This document shows positions 13,979 through 21,796 of a stretch of DNA of 25,598 nt, piece after piece (within the stretch, counting starts at the first letter, position 1; every line of letters begins with the position of its first letter). The stretch is from Halovivax sp. (GTDB lineage: Archaea > Halobacteriota > Halobacteria > Halobacteriales > Natrialbaceae). The position numbers and the translations under genes were made by a program. The stretch is taken from NCBI GenBank assembly GCA_007119345.1, contig SKPV01000245.1:1-25598 (forward strand). Direction: 5' to 3'. The notes below the pieces were generated by a model. It had not been told where the DNA came from, made no database searches, and saw nothing but the letters and a program-made list of their open reading frames with translations.

Positions 13979-15109
13979 CTACTCGGCGTCGACCCGTCGA
14001 GACCCGACCACGGACGCGGCCCCGTCGACGTACAGTTCCAGGATCTCCGCGTCCAGTTCGACGGCGACGCGGACCGCCGCCGGCTCGCGGGTCAGAACCG
14101 TCTCGGTCCACTCGCGACCGACGTTCCAGATCGGGCGGTCGCGGACCTCGCGGTCGTGGTCGCGGTAGAACGCGACGACGTCCGGGTGCTCCAAGACGGC
14201 GAGGGTCACCGGACACCAGAGGTCGTAGCCGCATTCCCGGCAGTCGAACGCGGCCTGGACGTGATCGTCGAGTTCCTCGGGGAGGTCGTCGGCGACGGCG
14301 GCGGTCGGATCGTCGAGTCGGCCGTCGACGGCGCCGGCGCACTCCGGACAGACGCCGTCGCGCAGGAGCGAGATCCGGTGTCGGTGGTGGCGGTCGAACG
14401 CCTCCGGCAGCCGGTCGCTGTGGGCCTCGAACCCGGTCGGCGGGAAGCCCATCCTGAGCAGCGTCCGTTCGCAGTCGCCGCAGCCGATCGAGACCACGTT
14501 GTCGGCGGCGGCCGCCCGGAGCCCGTCGGCCCCGCAGAACGGGCACGGATCGTCGATCCCGATCGACGGGCTGGACGCCCGCCGCGTGTAGGCGCCCGCC
14601 GCGACGGCGCGGGCGATCTTCTCGCCGGCGTAGGTGAACGCGTAGCCGTCGTCGGTCTTCCGGAGGTACGGGCCGACGAGCTCGTCGAGGTGGTAGGCGA
14701 AGCCGGCCGAGGTTTCCGGCGAGGAGGCCTCGAACAGTTCGGAGAACGAGGCGCGATCCTGGCCCTCCCCGTCGACGCGCTCGAGCATCGCCTCCAGGAT
14801 CTCCATCCGCACCTCGTGGCCGAGCGCCTGGAAGGCGTCGCTCGGCTCGGCGACGACCGCAGATTCCGGCGACGGGTCCGGCGAACCGGCCGGGGCGCCG
14901 CCCGGACCCGGCGAAGCGTCCGCCGGCTCCGACGGGGTCGTCTCGCGTTCGTCGGCCGAGGACGTAACCGGTTCCGGGCCGGCATCCTCGAGTTCGTCGG
15001 CCGAGGACGTAGCCGGTTCCGGGCTGATATCCTCGCGTTCGTCGCCCGGGGACGCGGCCGGTTCCGGGCCGGCATCCTCGGCTCCGGTCGACGACGCCGC
15101 GTCGGTCAT
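13979..15109 (-). CDS. ArsR-type winged-helix regulator with zinc ribbons and repetitive disordered N-terminus
   Basis: 376 aa, a haloarchaeal DUF7351-like architecture. Residues 1-90 are disordered and acidic and hold a 15-residue repeat (EDAGPEPxxSSADER type) about 3.3 times. Residues about 91-180 form a winged-helix domain: DAFQALGHEVRMEILEAML opens as in ArsR proteins, and AGFAYHLDELVGPYLRKTDDGYAFTYAGEKIARAV is the recognition helix and wing. Two zinc ribbons follow: DPCPFCG with IGCGDCE, then GVCPECA with FDCRECGYDLWCP. It is predicted to be a DNA-binding transcription factor; ligand and targets are unknown. ATG 15109 was chosen over a longer frame with no homology-like start. Confidence 0.8.
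   Translation of the reverse strand: MTDAASSTGAEDAGPEPAASPGDEREDISPEPATSSADELEDAGPEPVTSSADERETTPSEPADASPGPGGAPAGSPDPSPESAVVAEPSDAFQALGHEVRMEILEAMLERVDGEGQDRASFSELFEASSPETSAGFAYHLDELVGPYLRKTDDGYAFTYAGEKIARAVAAGAYTRRASSPSIGIDDPCPFCGADGLRAAAADNVVSIGCGDCERTLLRMGFPPTGFEAHSDRLPEAFDRHHRHRISLLRDGVCPECAGAVDGRLDDPTAAVADDLPEELDDHVQAAFDCRECGYDLWCPVTLAVLEHPDVVAFYRDHDREVRDRPIWNVGREWTETVLTREPAAVRVAVELDAEILELYVDGAASVVGSRRVDAE
14944..15086 (-). repeat. In-frame 45-bp tandem repeat inside the ArsR-type gene
   Basis: About three copies of a 45-bp unit encode the 15-residue acidic repeat in the N-terminal tail. The period is a multiple of three, so copy-number changes would keep the reading frame. Copies differ by several bases. 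Confidence 0.7.
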
Positions 15110-15185
15110 GGGTGGGTGACGTTCGCCGCGGCGAGGCAAGTAGGTTCGGACTCCGGAACCACGAGGCCGCGGTTCGGAGAGCTGA

Positions 15186-15740
15186 TCAGTCCTCGGAGGA
15201 TTCCTTGCGCTTCTCGACCACTCGCACGTCCTCGATGCGCGTCTCCGGGTACTGGCCCTCCTCGTCCTTCTCGACGGCCTTCACCATGTCCCAGACGACG
15301 TTCAGGCCGGTCGTCACGCCCTCGAGCGCCTCCATCTCGCAGCCGGTCTTGCCGGTGGTCTCGACGGTCACCTCGAGTTCGACGCGGTCCTCGCCGAGTT
15401 CGAACGCCGTGTCGACGTTCGTGATCGGGATCTGGTGACACATCGGGATCGTCTCCCAGGTGTGCTTGACGGCCTGGATCGCCCCGACGCGGGCCGTCGC
15501 GAGGACGTCGCCCTTGCCGATCTCGTCGGCGCGGATGGCGCCGACGGTCGACGGCTGCAGGCGGATCCGCCCCGCGGCGACGGCTCGTCGCTTCGCGTCC
15601 GGCTTCGCGCCCACGTCGACCATCTGGACGTCGCCGTCGGCCGTGGTGTGAGTGAGTTCGTGGGCGGAGTCGGTTCGTTCGGCCTCCGCCGCGAGGGTCT
15701 TCGGGTCGATCTCGTCCTCGCGCTCGGGGTCCTCACTCAT
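15186..15740 (-). CDS. moaC: Cyclic pyranopterin monophosphate synthase MoaC
   Basis: 184 aa. With MoaA it converts GTP to cyclic pyranopterin monophosphate, the first stage of molybdenum cofactor synthesis. Diagnostic motifs are VQMVDVGAKPDAKRRAVAAGRI, PMCHQIPITNVD and TGKTGCEMEALEGVTTGLNVVWDMVKAVEKD. An N-terminal extension of about 35 acidic residues precedes the core. Its ATG (15740) overlaps the stop of the upstream nnrE/nnrD gene by 8 nt (ATGAGTGA), so the two form an operon with coupled translation. No other moa gene is in the window. Confidence 0.95.
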   Translation of the reverse strand: MSEDPEREDEIDPKTLAAEAERTDSAHELTHTTADGDVQMVDVGAKPDAKRRAVAAGRIRLQPSTVGAIRADEIGKGDVLATARVGAIQAVKHTWETIPMCHQIPITNVDTAFELGEDRVELEVTVETTGKTGCEMEALEGVTTGLNVVWDMVKAVEKDEEGQYPETRIEDVRVVEKRKESSED

Positions 15741-17190
15741 CGCCCTCACCCCAGAGAACGTCGGGGATCTCGGACAGCAGGTCCGACGCGGCGATCCCGA
15801 GGCCGTCCGGGCCGCCCGACCGCTCGGCGAGGCGCTCGCCCGCGCGGCCGTTGGCGTACGCCGCCGCACAGGCCGCCTCGAAGGGATCGGCGTGCTCGAG
15901 CAGGCCGGCGGTGATCCCGGCCAGCAGATCGCCCGTGCCGCCGACGGCCATCCCCGGAACGCCGACCCGCGACACCCGGGTGCGCTCGCCGTCGGAGATC
16001 ACGTCGTCGACGCCCTTCGCGAGAAGGACGTGGCCGAGGTCCGCCGCGAGCGAGGCGATCTCGTCGGTCGCCTCCCGGAGGTCGTCGGCCTCGGGGCCGC
16101 CCATCGTCGCCAGTTCGCCGCGATTGGGCGTGCAGACGAGGGTGGCCTCGGTGTCGACCTCGGGGACGACGGCGAGCGCCTCGGCGTCGACGACCGCGGG
16201 GCCGGTGTAGGCCTCGAGGAACTGCCGGGCGGCCTCCAAGCTCTCCTCGGCGCTCCCGAGCCCGGGGCCGAAGACGACGACGTTGTCGTAGCCCTCCGCG
16301 TTCGCGAGGAGGGCCTCCACCTCGTCGGTCGTCAGGTATTCGCCCTCGTAGGGCTGGACGATGAGGTCCTCGGCGTAGCCCTGGATCTCGCCCGCGACGG
16401 CGTCGGGCGCGGCGACGAACGAGAGCTCCATCCCCGACCGGAGGGCGGCCTGGGCGGCGAGGGCGGGTGCGCCGGTGTAGGGGCCGCCGCCGATCACGTA
16501 GGCCCGTCCCGTCCGCGCGGCCGGCCGCGCGAGCCCGAGGTCGCCGGGGCCAACGAATCGCTCCGCGGCGGCCGGAATCCCGATATCGGCGACCGTGACG
16601 TCGGCGTCCAGCCCGGCGAGCCCCGGTTTCTCGTCGTGGAAGGTGACGACGCGGTCCGCGCTCACGCCGTTTTCGGCGTGGGTTCCCTCGTCCGCGTCGA
16701 ATCCCGAGGGAACGTCCACCGAGACGACCGTCGCGTCGGCGTCGTCGATCGCTCGCGCGGCGGTCGCCGCCGGTTCCCGGAGCTCGCCGGTGATGCCGGT
16801 GCCGAGCATCGCGTCGACGATCACGTCGCAGTCGGGGAGGTCGAACGCGCGGGAGTCGGTCGCCTCGCGGACGTCGTGGTCGCCGTCGACCAGGGCCGCC
16901 CAGTTCTCGCGGGCGATGTCGGTGCCGATGCGCTCGGCGGGGCCGAGCAACAGCGTCGTCACGTCGTAGCCGTCGGCCGCCCCGGCGTCGTCGAGAAAGC
17001 GGGCCGCGACAAAGGCGTCGCCGCCGTTGTTGCCGCGGCCGGCGACGATCGCCACCGCGGAACCGGGTTCGGCCACCTCGCGGACGGCGCGGGCGACGGC
17101 GGCGCCGCTCGACTCCATCAGCTGCTTGCGGGGGACGCCGAGGGCGGCGGCGTTCTCGTCGACCGCGGCCATTCGTTCGCCGGTGATCAT
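15733..17190 (-). CDS. nnrE-nnrD: Bifunctional NAD(P)H-hydrate epimerase / ADP-dependent hydrate dehydratase
   Basis: 485 aa. Repairs NADHX and NADPHX: the N-terminal YjeF_N domain (about 1-210) epimerises R to S forms and the C-terminal ribokinase-like domain (about 225-485) dehydrates the S form. Visible motifs are VAIVAGRGNNGGDAFVAARFL and DVIVDAMLGTGITGEL in the epimerase part, and GGGPYTGAPALAAQAAL, CTPNRGELATM and VGGTGDLLAGITAGLL in the dehydratase part. The start is ATG 17190; M7 is a possible alternative. It overlaps moaC by 8 nt. The link with Moco synthesis has no obvious biochemical reason, but nnr-moaC pairing fits a housekeeping cofactor operon. Confidence 0.93.
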   Translation of the reverse strand: MITGERMAAVDENAAALGVPRKQLMESSGAAVARAVREVAEPGSAVAIVAGRGNNGGDAFVAARFLDDAGAADGYDVTTLLLGPAERIGTDIARENWAALVDGDHDVREATDSRAFDLPDCDVIVDAMLGTGITGELREPAATAARAIDDADATVVSVDVPSGFDADEGTHAENGVSADRVVTFHDEKPGLAGLDADVTVADIGIPAAAERFVGPGDLGLARPAARTGRAYVIGGGPYTGAPALAAQAALRSGMELSFVAAPDAVAGEIQGYAEDLIVQPYEGEYLTTDEVEALLANAEGYDNVVVFGPGLGSAEESLEAARQFLEAYTGPAVVDAEALAVVPEVDTEATLVCTPNRGELATMGGPEADDLREATDEIASLAADLGHVLLAKGVDDVISDGERTRVSRVGVPGMAVGGTGDLLAGITAGLLEHADPFEAACAAAYANGRAGERLAERSGGPDGLGIAASDLLSEIPDVLWGEGDE

Positions 17191-17338
17191 GCGCCCGGAT
17201 TCGGGCGCGGGAGCGAAAAACGTGCGGGGATCGGCCAGGGTCGGTGGCCGCGGCGGGAGTGTCGGTGAGACCGCGTCGGCCGGACGGACAGCCCCCTCGT
17301 GACGGAACGCTTTCGTCGGTCCCGGCCCTGTTACCGTC

Positions 17339-17914
17339 GTGAACGTCTTCTGGCTCGACGAGGACCCCCGGCTGGCCGCCCGCTACCACTGCGACCAGCA
17401 CGTGAACAAGATGCTGCTCGAGGCCGCCCAGGTGCTGTGTACGGCGGCCCGGAGCGGCGGCTGCGACGAGGCGTTCCTCTACCGGGCGACCCACGCCGAC
17501 CACCCCGTCACGCGGTGGGCGACCGAGTCGCGGGCGAACTGGCTTCGACTTCGCCAGCACGCCGCGGCGCTCAACGACGAGTTCGTCGAACGCTACGACA
17601 AAGACGACGACCACGCGAGCTGGGCGGTGATCGAACGAATCGATCCCGACGAGTTCGACTTCCCGTCCGACGAGCCGACGCCGCGGCCGCAGGCGATGCC
17701 CGAGGAGTACCGTCGGCCCGGCGATCCCGTCTCGGCCTACCGGGCCTACTACGCCGGGGAGAAAGCCGAGTGGGCGACGTGGGCCCACACCGAGGAGCCG
17801 CCGTGGCTCGAGGAGTACCTCGAGGATGCAAACGCCGCGGACGCCGCGGAAGTCGGCCCGTCCGACGTAGACGGTGGCAGTCCAGCCGACGTCGACGGTG
17901 GCGGTCCGTCCTGA
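17339..17914 (+). CDS. Uncharacterised 191-aa protein with DxDP...CDxHVxKM pattern
   Basis: GTG start at 17339. I do not know a function. The sequence has a family-like pattern: FWLDEDPRLAARYHCDQHVNKMLLEAAQ at the N-terminus, ATHADHPVTRWATESRANW in the middle, and PRPQAMPEEYRRPGD, VSAYRAYYAGEKAEWATW near the C-terminus. Similar proteins, as far as I recall, occur in phages and bacteria without a defined role. Clustered His, Cys and Asp near the N-terminus would suit metal or nucleic-acid binding. The last about 20 residues (SDVDGGSPADVDGGGPS) are encoded by the first units of the tandem array that follows, and the stop lies inside that array. Real start and main body are well supported by haloarchaeal codon use; function is open. 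Confidence 0.75.
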   Translation: MNVFWLDEDPRLAARYHCDQHVNKMLLEAAQVLCTAARSGGCDEAFLYRATHADHPVTRWATESRANWLRLRQHAAALNDEFVERYDKDDDHASWAVIERIDPDEFDFPSDEPTPRPQAMPEEYRRPGDPVSAYRAYYAGEKAEWATWAHTEEPPWLEEYLEDANAADAAEVGPSDVDGGSPADVDGGGPS

Positions 17915-18090
17915 CGTAAACGGTGGCGGCCCGTCCGATGGAGACGATAGCAGACTGTCCGACGCGTACGGTGGCGACCACCCGTCGCGTACGGTGGCGG
18001 CCACCCGTCGCGTACGGTGGCGGCCACCCGTCGCGTACGGTGGCGGCCACCCGTCGCGTACGGTGGCGGCCACCCGTCGCGTACGGCGGC
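17860..18090. repeat. 23-bp tandem array overlapping the 3' end of the upstream gene
   Basis: Five near-identical 23-bp units beginning GCGTACGGTGGCGGCCAC run from 17964 to 18078, followed by a broken sixth. Before them, from about 17860, diverged units share the core CCGACGT(A/C)GACGGTGGC. These diverged units encode the C-terminal residues of the gene ending at 17914, and its TGA is in the third. The array ends about 50 bp before the TATA of the next gene. There are no spacers, so it is not a CRISPR array. Confidence 0.9.
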
Positions 18091-18132
18091 GGACCGTACG
18101 GCGGGGACGGCGGCGGGGGTCGACGGTCGCGC

Positions 18133-18141
18133 ACCCTTATG
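18133..18141 (+). promoter_or_regulatory. TATA box of the quinone oxidoreductase gene
   Basis: CACCCTTATGTG surrounds the AT-rich core at about 28-36 nt before ATG 18169. The spacing supports a leaderless message from ATG 18169, not from GTG 18154. Confidence 0.5.
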
Positions 18142-18168
18142 TGATCCCGTTACGTGGTGTCGCACGTC

Positions 18169-19134
18169 ATGCGCGCCGTACGCCTCGCAGAACACGGCGG
18201 ACCGGAGGTACTGACAGTCGAAGACGTCGACCGACCCGAGCCGGAGGGCCACGAACTCCTCCTCGAGGTGGCCGCGGCGGGCGTCAACCCCGTCGACACC
18301 TACTTCCGCGACGGCTCGTACGAGCCGGTCGGGCTGCCGTTCACTCCCGGCGTCGACGTCTCGGGCACGGTCGCCGACGTCGGAGCGTCCGTCGAGGGCT
18401 TCGAGCCCGGCGACCGCGTGATGGGCACCGGAATCGGCAACGGCGGCCATCAGGGCGCCTACGCCGAGTACGCGACGGTCCCGGAGGATCGCCTCGTCCA
18501 CCTCCCCGACGACGCGGACCTCGTCGAGGCCGGCGCGGCCGGCGTCGCCGCCTGCACCGCCTGGCGCGCCCTGATCGACCACGCGGGCCTCGACCCGGCG
18601 GAGGACTGTCTCGTCCACGGCGGCTCCGGCGGCGTCGGCCACGCCGCGGTGCAGCTCGCGAACGCGGTGAGCGCTCGCACGCTCACGACCGCGCGTCCCG
18701 AGTACCACGACGCGGTCGCCGACCTCGGCGCCGACCACGTCTTCGACTACGACCGGGACGACCTGGCCGACGCCGTCCTCGAGGCCACCGACGGCGGCGT
18801 CGACGTGATCCTCGACCACCGCCTCGACGACTACCTCCAGTTCGACGCCGACGTCGCCGCCCAGAACGCCCGCGTGATCGGCATCGGCGAGAACAGCCCC
18901 GACCCCGGGTTCACGAACGACGGCGCCGCCCGCTCGAAGGACGTCAGCTACCGCTTCATGATCCTGTTCAACGCGCCCGACCTCCGGGAGCAGCTGGGCG
19001 GCGTCGCGCACCTGATGGGCACCGGTCGGCTGGACGTCGAGATCGCGCGGTCGTACGACCTCGAGGAGGCGGCGAAAGCCCAGCGTGCCGTGATGGAGGA
19101 CAGTTTCTTCGGCAAGCTGGTGATCGAACCGTAG
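18169..19134 (+). CDS. NADPH:quinone oxidoreductase-like MDR protein
   Basis: 321 aa medium-chain reductase of the zeta-crystallin/QOR type. These enzymes transfer hydride from NADPH to quinones or activated alkenes. The substrate-domain opening AAGVNPVDTYFRDGSY, the PGVDVSGTVADVGASVEGFEPGDRV segment and the Rossmann loop HGGSGGVG (150-157) are present. Zinc-binding residues of alcohol dehydrogenases are missing, as expected for QOR. The end is EDSFFGKLVIEP, the usual QOR finish. It follows a tandem array and is monocistronic. Substrate unknown. Confidence 0.9.
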   Translation: MRAVRLAEHGGPEVLTVEDVDRPEPEGHELLLEVAAAGVNPVDTYFRDGSYEPVGLPFTPGVDVSGTVADVGASVEGFEPGDRVMGTGIGNGGHQGAYAEYATVPEDRLVHLPDDADLVEAGAAGVAACTAWRALIDHAGLDPAEDCLVHGGSGGVGHAAVQLANAVSARTLTTARPEYHDAVADLGADHVFDYDRDDLADAVLEATDGGVDVILDHRLDDYLQFDADVAAQNARVIGIGENSPDPGFTNDGAARSKDVSYRFMILFNAPDLREQLGGVAHLMGTGRLDVEIARSYDLEEAAKAQRAVMEDSFFGKLVIEP

Positions 19135-19173
19135 CCCGGACCCGAGCGGAGCGTGGACGGCCGTCGAACACCC

Positions 19174-19452
19174 TCAGTACCGGATCTCGAAGCCCTCCTC
19201 ACCCTGCGGCTCCTCGAACTCCGCCTCGACGTCCTCGACCCGCGCGGCCGGACTTCCATCGTGGCACCACTCGACCATCGCCTCGACGGCGTCCTCGGGG
19301 CCCTCGAAGACCGCTTCCACGCGGCCGTCGGGGAGGTTCCTCACCCAGCCGTCGACGCCCTTCTCCGTGGCCGTGTCGCGGGTGTTCGCGCGGTAGTAGA
19401 CGCCCTGTACCGTGCCGGAGACGAAAACGTGCGCGCGGGTTCGATCGTCCAT
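19174..19452 (-). CDS. acyP: Acylphosphatase
   Basis: 92 aa, the exact family size. Hydrolyses carboxyl-phosphate bonds such as in 1,3-bisphosphoglycerate or acetyl phosphate. The signature VSGTVQGVYYRANTRDTATEKGVDGWVRNLPDGRVEAVFEG contains the catalytic Arg of the YR motif and the Asn of RNLPDG. A Tyr follows Gly-Val where Phe is common (GVYYR vs GVFYR), a conservative change. ATG 19452 was chosen because 121 extra codons of the longer frame look non-coding. Confidence 0.95.
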   Translation of the reverse strand: MDDRTRAHVFVSGTVQGVYYRANTRDTATEKGVDGWVRNLPDGRVEAVFEGPEDAVEAMVEWCHDGSPAARVEDVEAEFEEPQGEEGFEIRY

Positions 19453-19578
19453 GTGCGACGACTGAACGGCGCGACACAAAAATCCGCACGGCGCGCGGCC
19501 GAGACGCCGGTCCGGCTGCGGGGTCGCGAGGGCTTCCGGATCGAACGCGATTTCACGATCGCCCGAAACGGTTCGCAC

Positions 19579-19836
19579 GTGGCCCGAGAACCGACGATCC
19601 GCGAGGCGACCGCGGCCGACGCCGACGCCATCCAGCGGGCCGCGCGGAGGGCCTGGCACGCGACCTGCGACGAGTTCCTCGGACCGGACACCGTGACGGA
19701 CCTCGTCGACTCCCGGTTCGCGCCGGAGCGGATCGTCGCGGTCGGCTTCTACGAGTCCCGCGGGTTCGAGCGCGTCGCCACCGAGCGCGACGGGCGGTTC
19801 GACCTCGATCGGCACGAGTACGAGAAGCGTCTCTGA
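19579..19836 (+). pseudogene. GNAT acetyltransferase remnant with internal deletion
   Basis: An 85-codon frame from GTG 19579. The first part (REPTIREATAADADAIQRAARRAWHATCDEFLG, then TDLVDSRFAPERIVA) reads as the N-terminal strand and helices of a GNAT acetyltransferase. The last part (VGFYESRGFERVATERDGRFDLDRHEYEKRL) reads as the C-terminal strands of the same fold. The roughly 75-90 residues expected in between, with the acetyl-CoA loop (Q/RxxGxG/A), are missing, and the two parts join in frame near 19740. The sequence around the join is GATCGTCGCGGTCGGC, which could be a short-repeat junction. The product cannot bind acetyl-CoA in the normal way, so I treat it as a decayed gene. Confidence 0.7.
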
Positions 19837-19888
19837 TCGGACCGCGCGACCGACAAACCCTCGGCGGTCGGCCTCCTACGCGGATCCA

Positions 19889-20884
19889 GTGCGCAGCTCC
19901 GTCATCCACCGCGACGGCATCCACTTCGACCTCGACCGGCGGATCGTCGCCGACGCCAGGAGCGCGGCCGGCGACGTCAACGTCGTCAGCCACGCCCACG
20001 CCGACCACACGTTCCGGACGAGCCCGGGGACGGTCGTCTGCTCGGCGGAGACGGCCACCATCGCGACGGCGCGGACGGGGGTCGCGTTCGAGCACGTCGA
20101 GTCGGCGCGCGGGATCGAGCTCGTGCCCGCGGGCCACGTCGTCGGCTCGCGTGCCGCGGTCATCGAGGACGCCGACGGCGCCCGCTACTGTTACACGGGC
20201 GACTTCTCGACCCGGGACCGGGCGTTCCTCGAGGGGTTCGACCCGACGGGCGTCGACGCGGACGTGCTGGTGATGGAGACCACCTACGGGCACCCGCGAT
20301 ACCGATTCCCGGCGCAGGCGGAGCTCGACGCGGAGATCCGCGACTGGATCCGCGACAACGACGACCGACCGCTGCTCCTGTTCGGCTACTCCCTCGGGCG
20401 CGCCCAGAAGCTCCAGTGGCTGGCCCGCGAGGCCGCGCCGGACCGGCCGGTCCTCGTCTCCGAGTCCGTGCGGGACGTCAACCGGGCCATCGAGTCCGCG
20501 ACGGACCTCTCGTTTCCCGGCCGGGTGTACGACCCCGCGGAGCTCGAGGACCTGACGGACGAACTCGTCGTCGTCCCGTCCAATCGGGCCCGCAGCGACC
20601 GGGTGGAGCGGGTCGTCGAGCGGACGGGTGCGCTGAAAGCCGGCTTCTCCGGCTGGGCGGTCGAGGACTCGTTCCTGTACCGCGGCGGGTACGACGTCAC
20701 CTTCCCGCTGACCGACCACTGCGACTTCGGGGAGCTGATCGAGACGGTACTGACGGTCGACCCCGACGTCGTCTACACCCACCACGGCTTCGACGAGGCG
20801 TTCGCCGACGTCCTCGCGACCGAGTACGGCTACGCGGCGCGGCCGCTGAAGCGCGATCAAACCGCCCTCGCCGACTTCCGCTGA
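19889..20884 (+). CDS. Beta-CASP metallo-beta-lactamase nuclease-like protein
   Basis: 331 aa, GTG start. The metal site is intact: SHAHADH (34-40), AGHVVGS (82-88), YTGDF (102-106) and ETTYG (130-134), with LTDHCDF and YTHHG downstream as beta-CASP motifs. Related proteins are named mRNA 3'-end processing factor or ligase-associated DNA exonuclease, so an RNA or DNA nuclease is likely but the substrate is not fixed. Unlike aCPSF1, there are no N-terminal KH domains. The stop overlaps the ATG of a small membrane protein (TGATG), suggesting coupled translation. Confidence 0.85.
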   Translation: MRSSVIHRDGIHFDLDRRIVADARSAAGDVNVVSHAHADHTFRTSPGTVVCSAETATIATARTGVAFEHVESARGIELVPAGHVVGSRAAVIEDADGARYCYTGDFSTRDRAFLEGFDPTGVDADVLVMETTYGHPRYRFPAQAELDAEIRDWIRDNDDRPLLLFGYSLGRAQKLQWLAREAAPDRPVLVSESVRDVNRAIESATDLSFPGRVYDPAELEDLTDELVVVPSNRARSDRVERVVERTGALKAGFSGWAVEDSFLYRGGYDVTFPLTDHCDFGELIETVLTVDPDVVYTHHGFDEAFADVLATEYGYAARPLKRDQTALADFR

Positions 20885-21132
20885 TGGGACTGCTCGAACT
20901 CCTCGAAGACGAGTACGTCGACCTGTCGAGCCGCCGCGCCACGATCCGGGAGCTGCTCGAACTCCTCGCCGGTAGCGTCCTCTTCGTCGCCGTCGCGGCC
21001 GCCGGGGCCTGGTACCTGCTCGGGCGGACCGCCGGACTGGTCGTCACCGCGGTGCTGGCCCTGCTCTTCGTGATCACGATCGTCTCGCAGGCCTACTGGG
21101 CGATCGCGGGTCGCGAGGATTACCGGGAATGA
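20884..21132 (+). CDS. Small two-helix membrane protein
   Basis: 82 aa. An N-terminal amphipathic part (LLELLEDEYVDLSSRRATIRELLELL) is followed by two probable membrane helices at about 28-45 and 49-68, and a short tail ending in EDYRE. The ATG overlaps the stop of the nuclease-like gene by 1 nt. Function unknown; its coupling to a metallo-beta-lactamase protein is the only clue. Haloarchaeal codon use and the tight overlap make it a real gene. Confidence 0.7.
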   Translation: MGLLELLEDEYVDLSSRRATIRELLELLAGSVLFVAVAAAGAWYLLGRTAGLVVTAVLALLFVITIVSQAYWAIAGREDYRE

Positions 21133-21173
21133 GCCGGGGCGTGCGCCCGACGGATCGCGCGACCCAGTTTCGA

Positions 21174-21490
21174 TCAGCCCGCGGGTTCGTTCTCGTACTG
21201 CCTGGCGCCACGATGCATCCGGGCCGCCGGCGCGAGGGTCCCCACGACGAAGGCGATCCGCAACCCGCGAGGCGTCGCCGACCGGCTCCGCGTACAGCAA
21301 CGCCGCTCCACCGAACGCGAGCGCGGCGACGGACAGCGCGTTCGTCCCGACGAGGTCCGCCGGTCCCGCCTCGTCGGCGACCCGGTCCGGGTCGTAGCCC
21401 ACGATCAGCTAACTCATCCCGGCGGCCTCGATCAACCCGCCGAGGTTCCAGACGAATCTCGCCGCCGCGAACGAGTGCCACGGTGACCCA
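21174..21490 (-). pseudogene. DUF3784-like membrane protein, broken by a stop and frameshifts
   Basis: Read on the minus strand, three frames carry pieces of one protein. One has FAAARFVWNLGGLIEAAGMS then an in-frame TAG near 21410. The same frame resumes with LIVGYDPDRVADEAGPADLVGTNAL and AALAFGGAALLYAEPVGDASR. After a shift by one, RGLRIAFVVGTLAPAARMHRGARQYENEPAG reaches a TGA at 21174-21176. Together they resemble the two- to three-helix DUF3784-type proteins of haloarchaea, where GMYELIVGYDPDRVADEAG is typical. At least one stop and one frameshift are certain if the pieces are one gene; a further shift near the N-terminus is likely. It lies antisense and downstream of the small membrane protein gene. 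Confidence 0.7.
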
Positions 21491-21796
21491 GCTCCCGCTG
21501 TCGCCGCGTCCGTACGCGGGTAGCGGGCGTTCCCCCACGAGCGGTCGGTTTGGAGTGGAGGCGGGGAGGGGATTCACGCGCGGCGAGAAGGTCTACAGCG
21601 CGTTGTCGAAGGGTTCGGGTGACGACGGGTGCACGACCGTACCACGGATGGTGAACGTTCGAGGAACGAGTTTGATCGGACCCCCGTGCGGACCGTTCGC
21701 TCTCCAACATCAGTCGGGAGACCGGTCAATCCGAGCGACGTTCTCCTCTGGGCGAACTAGCAAGAATTTTAAAAACGATGATCGGAGGATGCGAGC
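21491..21796. other. Gap before the HAD gene with its promoter
   Basis: About 300 bp with no credible gene. GC content falls visibly toward the HAD gene. The only clear signal is the AT-rich AATTTTAAAAA at about 21765-21775, 22-32 nt before ATG 21797, followed by GGAGG at 21784-21788. Confidence 0.6.
21765..21775 (+). promoter_or_regulatory. TATA box of the HAD hydrolase gene
   Basis: AATTTTAAAAA sits 22-32 nt before ATG 21797. It is more AT-rich than the other TATA boxes in the window. A GGAGG stands 9-13 nt before the start, so a leadered transcript is also possible. Confidence 0.6.

Noticed and set aside
15652..17268. 538-codon plus-strand frame over nnrE/nnrD
   Set aside because: Antisense shadow of the bifunctional repair enzyme; it has no recognisable domain.
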